DNA of 54,634 nucleotides from an uncultured Gammaproteobacteria bacterium (GTDB lineage: Bacteria > Pseudomonadota > Gammaproteobacteria > CAKMZV01). Both the position numbers and the translations under genes were made by a program. The notes beneath the pieces were generated by a model, which worked only from the letters and a program-made list of their open reading frames with translations, was not told the DNA's origin and made no database searches. Within the stretch, counting starts at the first letter, position 1; every line of letters starts with the position of its first letter. The stretch spans positions 1 through 54,634 of the forward strand of contig CAKMZV010000013.1 in the NCBI GenBank assembly GCA_929200535.1, in the 5' to 3' direction. Positions 16,391 through 24,593 of the stretch are shown here, piece after piece.

Positions 16391-18040
16391 TTAAGCAGAA
16401 CGCAGAATTGCTTTAGCCGCATTTCTTCCTGCTCCCCCACATACCCCACCTCCTGGATGATTTGCTGAAGAGCAACTATACAGTCCTTTGATAGGCGTTT
16501 TATATTGGTTGTATTCTGGCATTGGACGGTGTGCATTGATATTATCTAAGCTCATTTCTCCTTGAAATATATTTCCGCCTGTTAAGCCCAAAATTTCTTC
16601 TATATCAGGTGGAAAAACAGCATCTATATGTTTGACTAATTGAGAGAAATTTGGTGCATAAGAATCAATATGCTTAAAGACACTTTGGATAAATTTTTCT
16701 CTATTGGTTTCACTCCAACCCCCTTGAATATCATAAGGGGTATATTCAACAAAAAGTAGGGCAATAATATCTTGGCTATTAGGTGGCGTTAGGCTATCGT
16801 CTAATAAGGATGGCATTAGCATTTGAATGGTTGGTTTGGGTGAGAGCTTTCCTTGTTCTGCTAATAAATAGTTGGTATGAAGTTGTTGCATATCATCACC
16901 CACAATTAGGGTGTTGTGCATTATTTCACAAGCTAATTTTTTGCGTTGTTGATAATTTAATTTTGGATCAATTTTTTTAGCTAAACATTTGAAATTTGGA
17001 ATATCTTTGAGGACGATATTTATCTTACTGCAATTCGTTTTATAGCGGATAGATTTTAGCCCTCTTTGAAAATTTTTGGGTAATGTTTGTGGTTTATCTA
17101 ATAGGTGATTAAAGGTTAAATCATAGCTTAAATTTGAAATAACATTTGCGGCATAAAAAGTTTCACCCTCGGTGCCAACGCCTTTTACTTCATTATTCTC
17201 AGAGATAATTCGTTTGACTTTGGCACCTGTTTGCAATTTAACGCCACGTTTTAAGGCTAATTGGCATAAATATTCACTCACTGCCCCCATTCCGCCACGT
17301 GGATAATAACGATAGCGAATTGCCTCTTTGGTGTTATCTGTGCTATTTGGCATCGCAATCGTGTTGGCAACATGATGTAGCTGTAAAAATGCACTACCTG
17401 GGGAGTAGGGGGATTGCAATTGACCCACCGTTCCAGCATAGGAAAGGGCTGTTTTTAGGAAATTGTTCTCTAACCATCTATCTAACACAGTAGCTGAGGA
17501 TGAGGTTAAAAATTCGGTTATTTGAGCAAGGGAGTGCTTTTTTGGCAAGCGAAATTTGGGAGTATTTTTAATCGCTTGAAGAATAGAGTGAATAGGAGCC
17601 TCATCAATCAAGGGTTCTATAATTTTTGCAGTCTCTTTGAGTAGTGCGTAAAATTCTTTATAATTTTCTGCCTCTTGTGGATTAGCAAATTCACTGATGT
17701 TGTGCAATGTTTTGTTTAAATCATTGCTAAGAGTTAGGTATTTCCCCGTTTGCTTGGTGGGAATAAATAAAGAAGGTTCGGTTGGATAGAGGATGAGTTC
17801 TTTATGCCAATCTTTAGGGAATAACTCATCAATAACTTTTTGTCTAAATATACTAAAAACATAAGAAAATCGAGAAAATTTATATCCGGGGATGATTTCC
17901 TCCGTAGCAGCAGCTCCGCCGACTTGACTCCTTTGCTCTAAAATAATGACTTTTTTACCTGCTTTGGCTAGGTAGTTGGCACAAATTAAGGCATTATGTC
18001 CAGCACCAATAATAAGATAGTCGTAGTTTTGAGGGGTCAT
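16391..18040 (-). CDS. FAD-dependent oxidoreductase, phytoene desaturase/PYROXD2-like
   Basis: 549 aa. N-terminal Rossmann motif YLIIGAGHNALICANYLAKAG and IILEQRSQVGGAA, then TEEIIPGYKFSRFSYVFS, which is typical of the PYROXD2 branch of the CrtI-like amine oxidase superfamily. The C-terminal FAD-binding end is GLYSCSSANHPGGGVCGGAGRNAA. No carotenoid genes are nearby, so phytoene is unlikely to be the substrate; the true substrate is unknown. The start codon overlaps the DUF2970 gene stop in an ATGA. Confidence 0.85.
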   Translation of the reverse strand: MTPQNYDYLIIGAGHNALICANYLAKAGKKVIILEQRSQVGGAAATEEIIPGYKFSRFSYVFSIFRQKVIDELFPKDWHKELILYPTEPSLFIPTKQTGKYLTLSNDLNKTLHNISEFANPQEAENYKEFYALLKETAKIIEPLIDEAPIHSILQAIKNTPKFRLPKKHSLAQITEFLTSSSATVLDRWLENNFLKTALSYAGTVGQLQSPYSPGSAFLQLHHVANTIAMPNSTDNTKEAIRYRYYPRGGMGAVSEYLCQLALKRGVKLQTGAKVKRIISENNEVKGVGTEGETFYAANVISNLSYDLTFNHLLDKPQTLPKNFQRGLKSIRYKTNCSKINIVLKDIPNFKCLAKKIDPKLNYQQRKKLACEIMHNTLIVGDDMQQLHTNYLLAEQGKLSPKPTIQMLMPSLLDDSLTPPNSQDIIALLFVEYTPYDIQGGWSETNREKFIQSVFKHIDSYAPNFSQLVKHIDAVFPPDIEEILGLTGGNIFQGEMSLDNINAHRPMPEYNQYKTPIKGLYSCSSANHPGGGVCGGAGRNAAKAILRSA

Positions 18041-18216
18041 CTCAGAATGATTTTAACGATAAAAATAATAGTGCCAATAAAAAGAAGCGTGAAAATTATT
18101 CCAGATAAAATAAAGGGGAGTATGCTACTTTGAGAAAAATCCTTTCGTAAATTTTTTTTACTTTGAATCCCTATCATTGCGGCTAAGGTGCTTTTAATTA
18201 CTGACAAAGTATTCAT
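18037..18216 (-). CDS. DUF2970 small membrane protein
   Basis: 59 aa, translated from the minus strand: MNTLSVIKSTLAAMIGIQSK, then a short polar stretch KNLRKDFSQSS and one hydrophobic helix (LPFILSGIIFTLLFIGTIIF) ending IVKIILR. Layout and residues (VIKSxLAAxxGxQS, then DF) fit DUF2970 (PF11174), a family of about 60-70 aa found in beta- and gammaproteobacteria. Function unknown. Its TGA overlaps the ATG of the oxidoreductase, suggesting coupling. Confidence 0.82.
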   Translation of the reverse strand: MNTLSVIKSTLAAMIGIQSKKNLRKDFSQSSILPFILSGIIFTLLFIGTIIFIVKIILR

Positions 18217-18279
18217 TTTGAACGATGAGTTGAATTGTTGATAAGTTTGTTGAAAACTCTATGGATGTGTACTTTAAGT

Positions 18280-18315
18280 ATTTGAAAAAAAACCATAAAA
18301 AATCTTTTTTCAAAT
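18280..18315. repeat. Perfect inverted repeat upstream of the candidate RNA
   Basis: ATTTGAAAAAA and TTTTTTCAAAT form an 11-bp perfect inverted repeat around a 14-nt AT-rich spacer, just before the 6S-like RNA region. It may be a terminator-like hairpin or a protein site; no transcript ends obviously there. Confidence 0.4.
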
Positions 18316-18348
18316 GTGTATATCTCTTCTCTTAATCCTAATATGTAT

Positions 18349-18522
18349 AGAGATTTTAATTGAAAGTTCCACAGTGGCGCTCAGAGAGAGTGAACCTGAA
18401 CCGAGTGTGTTCATAGGAGGTGAATCATAAGACACTTTAGGTTTACTAATGAATAGCACTCACACCATGCTTATCTCAACACCAATTCTTATTCAAATTA
18501 AGGTAACAGGCGATGTATCTCT
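18349..18522 (+). ncRNA. ssrS: Candidate 6S-like RNA
   Basis: No ORF fills 18217-18709, but about 174 nt can fold as one long interrupted rod. AGAGAT (18349) pairs with ATCTCT (18517), TTAATT-GAA with TTC-A-AATTAA, and GAGTG..TTCAT with ATGAA...CACTC. It contains CACAGTGGCGCTC, like the conserved TGTGGCGCTC of gammaproteobacterial 6S RNA. Its 3' part (CACC...AAGGTAACAGGCGATGTATCTC) resembles the ACC...AAGGGTTACAG...GGCATCTC end of 6S. Length fits 6S (about 180 nt). 6S binds RNA polymerase in stationary phase. Strand and ends are inferred; the usual neighbours zapA and ygfA are absent. Confidence 0.45.
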
Positions 18523-18709
18523 TAGCACGCACACTGCAGAATTAATAGAAATTATACTACAGATAATTTTGCATATTAGTCCTTTCATAAAAAATCAAAA
18601 TAATAGATTTTTAAAGCTTTCAATTTAGTGTTATTTTTAAAATTATTGCTTTGAGTAGGTTTATAATTCATTGTCTAATATTTTATTTTTTTTAGTTAAC
18701 GTTGAAAGA

Positions 18710-19735
18710 ATGTCAAAGCATCAAGTTTTAGTTACAGGAGGGGCAGGTTATATCGGTTCGCATGCCTGTTTGCAATTATTAAAAGAGGGATTTGAGGTGG
18801 TCGTTATTGATAACCTCACCAATAGCTCTAAAATTTCATTACAGCGTGTTGAAGAGTTAGTCGATAGAAGGCTTGTTTTTGTCGAGGAAGATATAAGGAA
18901 CGAAAAAGAAGTAGAGAAAATTATACGTTTTCATAACATCGGTTCTGTAATACACTTTGCCGGCTTAAAGGCAGTGGGGGAATCGGTGGAGTATCCATTA
19001 GAGTATTATGAAAATAATGTTGGAGGGGCACTTAGTCTTTTTAAGGCAATGAAAAATTGTGGGATAAAAAACTTGATTTTTAGTTCTTCTGCGACGGTGT
19101 ATGGCATCCCAGAAAAATCTCCGATTACAGAAAATAGTTCTTTATCTGCCGTTAATCCTTATGGATCTACTAAGCTAAGTATTGAAAAAATCATTCAGGA
19201 TATAGTTAATAGCGATAATCAATGGCGTAGTGCTATATTGCGTTATTTCAATCCTGTAGGTGCTCACCCAAGTGGAAAAATTGGCGAAGATCCTAAAGAT
19301 ATTCCCAACAATCTAATGCCTTATATTACTCAAGTAGCTATGCGTAAGTTAGAAAAATTAAGTGTGTATGGCGATGATTATGATACGCCTGATGGAACCG
19401 GAGTAAGAGATTATATTCACGTGATGGATTTAGTCGATGGACATATTGCAGCACTTCATTATCTACTTAATCAACCACCAAAAAATAATGTTATTGTGAA
19501 TCTCGGCACGGGTATTGGTTGCTCTGTTTTAGAGTTAATAAAGACTTTTGAAAAAATTAATAATATTGAGGTGCCGTATGAAATCGCTGAGAGAAGAGCT
19601 GGCGATGTTGCCTCTTGTTATGCAGATGCCTCGTATGCTTATGAGCTTTTAAATTGGAGTGCAAAACGTGATATATCTCAAATGTGCAAAGATAGCTTTG
19701 AATGGCAAACAAAGAATCCAAATGGTTTTGAGTGA
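18710..19735 (+). CDS. galE: UDP-glucose 4-epimerase
   Basis: 341 aa from ATG 18710 (MSKHQVLVTGGAGYIGSH), the start that fits family N-termini; the frame extends upstream to 18671 but adds an unlikely hydrophobic tail. NAD site GGAGYIGS, catalytic YGSTK (Tyr-x3-Lys) after SSSATVYG, and NPVGAHPSG. It interconverts UDP-glucose and UDP-galactose for surface polysaccharide or LPS sugars. No other sugar genes are adjacent. Confidence 0.93.
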   Translation: MSKHQVLVTGGAGYIGSHACLQLLKEGFEVVVIDNLTNSSKISLQRVEELVDRRLVFVEEDIRNEKEVEKIIRFHNIGSVIHFAGLKAVGESVEYPLEYYENNVGGALSLFKAMKNCGIKNLIFSSSATVYGIPEKSPITENSSLSAVNPYGSTKLSIEKIIQDIVNSDNQWRSAILRYFNPVGAHPSGKIGEDPKDIPNNLMPYITQVAMRKLEKLSVYGDDYDTPDGTGVRDYIHVMDLVDGHIAALHYLLNQPPKNNVIVNLGTGIGCSVLELIKTFEKINNIEVPYEIAERRAGDVASCYADASYAYELLNWSAKRDISQMCKDSFEWQTKNPNGFE

Positions 19736-19743
19736 GGCAAATA

Positions 19744-20925
19744 ATGTTGTTTAATAAAGGTTGGAAAAAAACATTTCTTTTTTTGTCTGTCTGCTTTTTC
19801 TTGCAGATTGCTAAAGCTGAAGAAAATAATGGTAACAATCAAATAATTATAGAAGTTTTGGGAACTGGTTTATCTAAAAGACAAGCTAAAACTAATGCCT
19901 ATAAAAATATTATTACTCAAATATATAATAATAAAATTCTGACTAAACTAAAATTTGATGAAATGCCTTTTGCTGAAGATGCGTTATTTTTAACGAAGGT
20001 GGTGCGTAAAATTTTGTTTCAAAATATTGAGTATGTTGCACTCCCTGAAGAGACAAATCTATACAGAGGGAGTGCGTGGTTAACGAATAAAAAATTAAAT
20101 ATTTTGTATGATGTAGTACAGCCACGAATATCGGTTGATTTATCAGAGATGAGTGCATCAGAAAGAAAAATTGCCACTTTGGAGAGTGCACAGATCGCCA
20201 TTCTATTAGATGTAGCTCGGCAAGTAGATCCTTTGCAGTACAAAAAAAAGTTTAATTATGCTCTTGATAGGGTTTATTACTATACTCAGAAGGAAAATAC
20301 AGGACTTGCAATTTTTCCTGAAGAGATTTTTAAGAAAGCAACCGTAAAAATAAATGATATAGAAATAACTTCTAATGAAGTTTTTTTACCGCAAGGAAAA
20401 CACTCATTTAAAGTCACCGCACACAAGTACTTTCCTGTGAACGGATATTTCTATATGGAGGGTGATGGAGTAAAAAAAATATCGGTACCTATAGTGAGAA
20501 AACCAGAAAAACGCTTAGCTGTTGCTTTAAAGGTTAATTTTTCTAATCAGTTATTGCAATACACTAAACATATTTTAAATTCTTATGGCTGGGATATTGA
20601 CAATAAAGCAAATTTCATCTTAGAGGGTAGTCTATTTCACAAGAATGAGGATTTATCGAATAATTTAATAAAACGTAAAGTGAAAATTTCTTTTGCAATG
20701 GGAGAAAAAGTGGTTGATAAATCTAAAAAAACCATATCCTCAAAACCTTTTACAGAAATTCATCAACAAGTTTATGATACTGAATTTATCTATTCAGGTA
20801 ATGATTTAGCAACGCTTGCACGCCAACAAAGGCTTGCAATAATTAATTCTTTGCTCACTTTTCTTGCAAAATTTGATGATCATGATTATCGTTTTGTCTA
20901 TTTTAGTCAAGAGGAGTCTAATTAA
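19744..20925 (+). CDS. Uncharacterised periplasmic protein
   Basis: 393 aa from ATG 19744 with GAGG 6 nt upstream; a GTG at 19732 overlapping the galE stop is less likely. Residues 1-26 form a signal peptide (FNKGWKKTFLFLSVCFFLQIAKA). After it, LGTGLSKRQAKTNAYKNIITQIY resembles the start of LPP20/FlgT-like modules found in bacterial lipoproteins and flagellar proteins. The middle contains a PEGA-like stretch (ATVKINDIEITSNEVFLPQGKHSFKVTAHKYFP) and the end a second alpha-beta module (ANFILEGSLF). I cannot name it. It follows galE by 8 bp and its end overlaps convergent dgkA by 8 bp. Confidence 0.65.
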   Translation: MLFNKGWKKTFLFLSVCFFLQIAKAEENNGNNQIIIEVLGTGLSKRQAKTNAYKNIITQIYNNKILTKLKFDEMPFAEDALFLTKVVRKILFQNIEYVALPEETNLYRGSAWLTNKKLNILYDVVQPRISVDLSEMSASERKIATLESAQIAILLDVARQVDPLQYKKKFNYALDRVYYYTQKENTGLAIFPEEIFKKATVKINDIEITSNEVFLPQGKHSFKVTAHKYFPVNGYFYMEGDGVKKISVPIVRKPEKRLAVALKVNFSNQLLQYTKHILNSYGWDIDNKANFILEGSLFHKNEDLSNNLIKRKVKISFAMGEKVVDKSKKTISSKPFTEIHQQVYDTEFIYSGNDLATLARQQRLAIINSLLTFLAKFDDHDYRFVYFSQEESN

Positions 20926-21268
20926 ACAGGATGCTCCCCCAAATCATAACACCAATACATACAGCTATAAATACTGCAGCAGAGCTTTGATCTTTAGCGT
21001 TTTTAGATAGTGGGTGTTTTTCTAAACTAACTCGATTAACAGTTGATTCAATAGCAGAATTAATAAGTTCAACCATAATAACCAATAGTAGCGAGGCAAT
21101 AAGCAAGGCTTTTTCTAATAACGAATTTCCCAACCATAAGGCTATAGGAAATAGGATGATTGAACAAACAATTTCTATTCTAAAAGCATATTCGTTACGC
21201 CACGTTGTTTTTAACCCTTGCAGTGAATAGTTGGATGCTTGAATAAGTTTTTGGGTGAGTTTTTTCAT
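20918..21268 (-). CDS. dgkA: Diacylglycerol kinase
   Basis: 116 aa, three membrane helices. Conserved motif VELINSAIESTVNR and KNAKDQSSAAVF, matching the catalytic Glu and the AKD segment of DgkA. It phosphorylates diacylglycerol to phosphatidic acid, recycling the diacylglycerol released when phosphoethanolamine or glycerophosphate is transferred from phospholipids. This fits its place 2 bp after the phosphoethanolamine-transferase-like gene. Confidence 0.93.
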   Translation of the reverse strand: MKKLTQKLIQASNYSLQGLKTTWRNEYAFRIEIVCSIILFPIALWLGNSLLEKALLIASLLLVIMVELINSAIESTVNRVSLEKHPLSKNAKDQSSAAVFIAVCIGVMIWGSILFN

Positions 21269-21270
21269 TT

Positions 21271-23031
21271 TTATGGGTAAAAAAGGTTTTTATCAGATAC
21301 ATAAGGGATTTTCCCGTGCAAGGTTAGTGCCTCATTATCTTTAAGATTGTAATGAGAATTGCTAAGATCAAATCTTGGATTGTAGAATTGTTTTAGTGGA
21401 ATGTCGTAAAGTCCGATAAGAGTATCAAAAATCAAATCATTACTAAATAGTTTATTACGATTTAATTGTAATGCTTGGACTTTCTTGGGATATTGTTTTC
21501 GATATTTTTCAGAGACCCAAATGATTAAGGGAATTTCAACCATATCATAAGTAAATTGTGTTGGGTTGTGAGCAATCCCTCTGTTCACATCTTCGCCGTG
21601 GTCAGCAAAATAGAGCAGGGTTGAAGTAAGGTTTAATTTTTCGATGTGTTCAATAAAGCGACTAATCACAAAATCGGTAAAGAGAATGCTATTATCGTAG
21701 TGGTTAATTTCTGATGTGTTTTGCTGAGTTATTCCCAACCCATTTTTGATAGAGTCTATTAACACTTCAACAAATGGGGTTTTGAATTTTTCAAATTCTT
21801 TGGGATAACGCTCTTTATATAAACTATGATTGCCGATAAGATGGAGAAAAATAACAAGATTGGTTTTTTTATCCCAATTGTTAATGGTTTTTTTGAGTGG
21901 TTCCAACAGTTGTGAGTCAAATACCTTAATCTCATCATCACCAACAGCTTCATTAATATAAATAGTTGCATCGCTATCATTTGAAAGGAGGCTGATTAGG
22001 TTATCATAAATCCCATATCGACGTTGATTGGATAGCCATGCCGTTTTGCTATTTATAGCCTTCAAAATTCGAATAATTGAATGTGCTTTTTGGAGGCTTT
22101 GTTGATTAATTTGATTGGTCGAGGTTAGTGCTAAAGATAATGCTGGCACAGTTGTTGTATGGTTTGAAAAAGCATGCTTAAAAACAATAAGATTGTTTTT
22201 TTGAGATAGGGCATCTAATTTCGGAGTGGTTTTTTTTGAGTAGTTATACAGGCTCATATGATGTTTATTAGAAGACTCTCCGATAACAATAAGATGCAGG
22301 TTACCTTGTTGCTTTTGTGCTAACTTCAGAGTGTTAAGCTCAAGAAAGTTGGATACAGGGGCGGTGTTTTGTTTAAATAATGCTAAGCTATGAGTATAGT
22401 TTTGGAAGGCATAAAAGGGTGATAAATAAAGATTGTTATCTTTGGGAATAATCCATAAAATTCCCATTATGATTGTGGTGTGCAGAATAATCAGGCGATA
22501 GTTAGTTTTTCTTTGAATAAAAAGAGATGAACTCTTATAGATGATTTTAAAGAGCAGATAGATCATCGTAGCAAGAATAAGATAACTATAAAAAGGTATA
22601 AATTGTTGGATAAAATCTTTCATTTCTATCCAATCAGTTTGGAAAATAGCGTAGAATGTGTCCGTTTGTAGAGTTGATTGAAAAATAAGTAAGTGGAATA
22701 CATAGCACAATGGTATTACTGTAAGAATAATCAGTAGTAAAAAACTTGATGTGATGAGAATAACTCTATTTTTCACTACACTAAAAAGAATGAGTAAAAT
22801 AGTAGCAGCAAAATAAATAATAATAAATTCTAGAACCAGCCCGTAAGGATACACAACAGGAAACGCTAATATCTCTAAAGTAATAATAGAAATAATAAGA
22901 ACAATAAAAAATAGGCTAAGGTTTATTAAGCCAAGATTTTTATATTCTCGGTGTAGTTTAATAAATAGATAGATTAAATAGCTGAGAATGGCTATTTTGA
23001 TAAATATATTTTCCAGAAAAATCTCTAACAT
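21271..23031 (-). CDS. Phosphoethanolamine transferase-like membrane sulfatase-fold protein
   Basis: 586 aa. About six N-terminal membrane helices (residues 1-210) precede a periplasmic alkaline-phosphatase/sulfatase fold. Its motifs are LIVIGESSNKHHMSLYNY, SNHTTTVPALSLALT (candidate nucleophile Thr), LHLIGNHSLYKERYP and YFADHGEDV (metal site). This is the layout of EptA/EptB/CptA enzymes, which modify lipid A or core heptose. The acceptor is not predictable. The coupling to dgkA supports diacylglycerol-releasing chemistry. It overlaps rnfG by 7 bp. Confidence 0.85.
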   Translation of the reverse strand: MLEIFLENIFIKIAILSYLIYLFIKLHREYKNLGLINLSLFFIVLIISIITLEILAFPVVYPYGLVLEFIIIYFAATILLILFSVVKNRVILITSSFLLLIILTVIPLCYVFHLLIFQSTLQTDTFYAIFQTDWIEMKDFIQQFIPFYSYLILATMIYLLFKIIYKSSSLFIQRKTNYRLIILHTTIIMGILWIIPKDNNLYLSPFYAFQNYTHSLALFKQNTAPVSNFLELNTLKLAQKQQGNLHLIVIGESSNKHHMSLYNYSKKTTPKLDALSQKNNLIVFKHAFSNHTTTVPALSLALTSTNQINQQSLQKAHSIIRILKAINSKTAWLSNQRRYGIYDNLISLLSNDSDATIYINEAVGDDEIKVFDSQLLEPLKKTINNWDKKTNLVIFLHLIGNHSLYKERYPKEFEKFKTPFVEVLIDSIKNGLGITQQNTSEINHYDNSILFTDFVISRFIEHIEKLNLTSTLLYFADHGEDVNRGIAHNPTQFTYDMVEIPLIIWVSEKYRKQYPKKVQALQLNRNKLFSNDLIFDTLIGLYDIPLKQFYNPRFDLSNSHYNLKDNEALTLHGKIPYVSDKNLFYP

Positions 23032-23642
23032 TGTTGCTTAGCGTACTTTATCGTAAAGGTTTGTAAGGTGTTTTTCAATAACTCCAGCACCGCTTTTGAG
23101 GTAATGGTAGCAGCAGTAATGGCATCAAAAGAATTTGTTTTTTGTATGCCTTGTCTTGTTGTGAGTTTCCACACAGATTCTTTTGAATGCCCTATAAATT
23201 GCTTTATCCACTGACTTCTTGAGAGTTCAATTTTATCACCAAGCCCTGGTGTTTCTTGGTGTTTAAGTACACTAATACCAACAATGCTTTGCTTATTATC
23301 AATACCAACAAGCAAATCAATATTTCCACTATAACCTTGTGTCGTTCGTACTGTTAGGATTATTCCCATTTGATTGTGAGCATTGCAGACTAACCAAGCA
23401 TTTGAATGCTTGGGATCCTTTTTTATAGGGAGCAGGGGGAGATTATCCTCTATATTTATTTTAATTAAAATCGGCTTGATTTTTTCATTGAGTGAAGTAG
23501 GAAATACATTGCTAAGTTTTTTTTGTAGCGTGAATCTTTGTTGTTCGGCTATGCTCTCTTTTGAGGCTTGATAGACGCTCTCAACTCCTATCAAACAAAC
23601 AATGACAAAAGGTAATAAACTTAGGGCTAAACTTTTTTTCAT
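23025..23642 (-). CDS. rnfG: Rnf/Rsx complex FMN-binding subunit G
   Basis: 205 aa. One N-terminal membrane helix, then an FMN-binding domain: GYSGNIDLLVGID and HQETPGLGDKIE, and DAITAATITSKAV, where Thr179 would carry covalent FMN (family consensus S/T-G-A-T; here TAAT). It is part of the membrane complex moving electrons between NADH and ferredoxin or the SoxR-reducing pathway. Its start overlaps the rnfD stop by 4 bp. The next gene would normally be rnfE but is a phosphoethanolamine transferase. Confidence 0.9.
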   Translation of the reverse strand: MKKSLALSLLPFVIVCLIGVESVYQASKESIAEQQRFTLQKKLSNVFPTSLNEKIKPILIKINIEDNLPLLPIKKDPKHSNAWLVCNAHNQMGIILTVRTTQGYSGNIDLLVGIDNKQSIVGISVLKHQETPGLGDKIELSRSQWIKQFIGHSKESVWKLTTRQGIQKTNSFDAITAATITSKAVLELLKNTLQTFTIKYAKQQC

Positions 23643-24589
23643 TGTTTGAGGTAACGGTCAATAATAGGTACGCTTAGATTAGCGAGTAATACGGCAAAAG
23701 CAAATCCATCAGGGAAATTTCCCCAAGTACGGATGATAATCACTAAAACTCCAATCATCAGTGCATAGCAAAACTTTCCTTTATTTGAGGTGGCAGCTGA
23801 TACTGGATCGGTGGCAATAAAAAACGCCCCAATCATTGTTGCGCCAGTAAAAAGATGGAAGGATAGCGAGTCTAACAAAGTCTCGTTTGAATGGGCTAAA
23901 AAAACCATCAAACATAAGCCAATAATTACTCCCACTGGAATATGCCATTGTATTACTCTCAATAATAGCATAAATAGTCCGCCAATAAGAAAGCTGATGC
24001 TGAGATAAAAAGAGGGTTGCTCTAACCAGTTTATATTCGTTGGAATGGCTTGTCCTCTTGATTCAGAAAGTAGGGTGGCTGAAGAATAACTAAACGCCTC
24101 TTGCTGTAAAAAAACAACGCCAAAGGCTTGTTTGAAATCAATATTTATATCGTTCAAAAATGAGCCTTGCCACACTGCAAATTCAGCTGGAAAGGAGATA
24201 AGGACAATGGCATATCCAATCATCGCAGGATTAAAAATATTTTGTCCAAGACCACCGTACACGTGTTTACCCAGAAGCATCGCAAAAATACAGGCACAGA
24301 CACTTAACCACCAAGGGGCAAGAGGTGGTAAGCAAAAAGCTAATAGCAAGGCGGTAATCATTGCTGTGCCATCTTGTAAAAACAATCTGATAGCTTTCCC
24401 TCGTATTTTTAGAATCAGTAATTCAATTGAATAGCAGGTTATCACACAAAGAAAAAATTGAATAATGCTACCTGCACCGTAGAGATAAACCCATATAAGC
24501 AATGCAGGAATTAATGCAAGTAAAACCTTGCTCATTAATACGCTGATGGTATTGGTATTAGTGATAAATGGTGGCGAATGGAATGGCAT
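23639..24589 (-). CDS. rnfD: Rnf/Rsx complex membrane subunit D
   Basis: 316 aa from ATG 24589 (MPFHSPPFITNTNTISVLM), which matches RnfD N-termini and sits 4 bp after rnfC with AGGA upstream; the frame itself stays open to 24652. About nine helices, with GKHVYGGLGQNIFNPAMIGY, FMN site YSSATLL (Thr172), ATDPVSAAT and PDGFAFAVLLANLSVPIID. It carries a flavin and forms the membrane core with RnfA and RnfE, neither of which is found beside it. Confidence 0.92.
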   Translation of the reverse strand: MPFHSPPFITNTNTISVLMSKVLLALIPALLIWVYLYGAGSIIQFFLCVITCYSIELLILKIRGKAIRLFLQDGTAMITALLLAFCLPPLAPWWLSVCACIFAMLLGKHVYGGLGQNIFNPAMIGYAIVLISFPAEFAVWQGSFLNDINIDFKQAFGVVFLQQEAFSYSSATLLSESRGQAIPTNINWLEQPSFYLSISFLIGGLFMLLLRVIQWHIPVGVIIGLCLMVFLAHSNETLLDSLSFHLFTGATMIGAFFIATDPVSAATSNKGKFCYALMIGVLVIIIRTWGNFPDGFAFAVLLANLSVPIIDRYLKQ

Positions 24590-24593
24590 TACT

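Noticed and set aside
16391-18040. Phytoene desaturase (carotenoid synthesis)
   Set aside because: The sequence looks closer to PYROXD2-like oxidoreductases and no crtB, crtE or other carotenoid gene is nearby.
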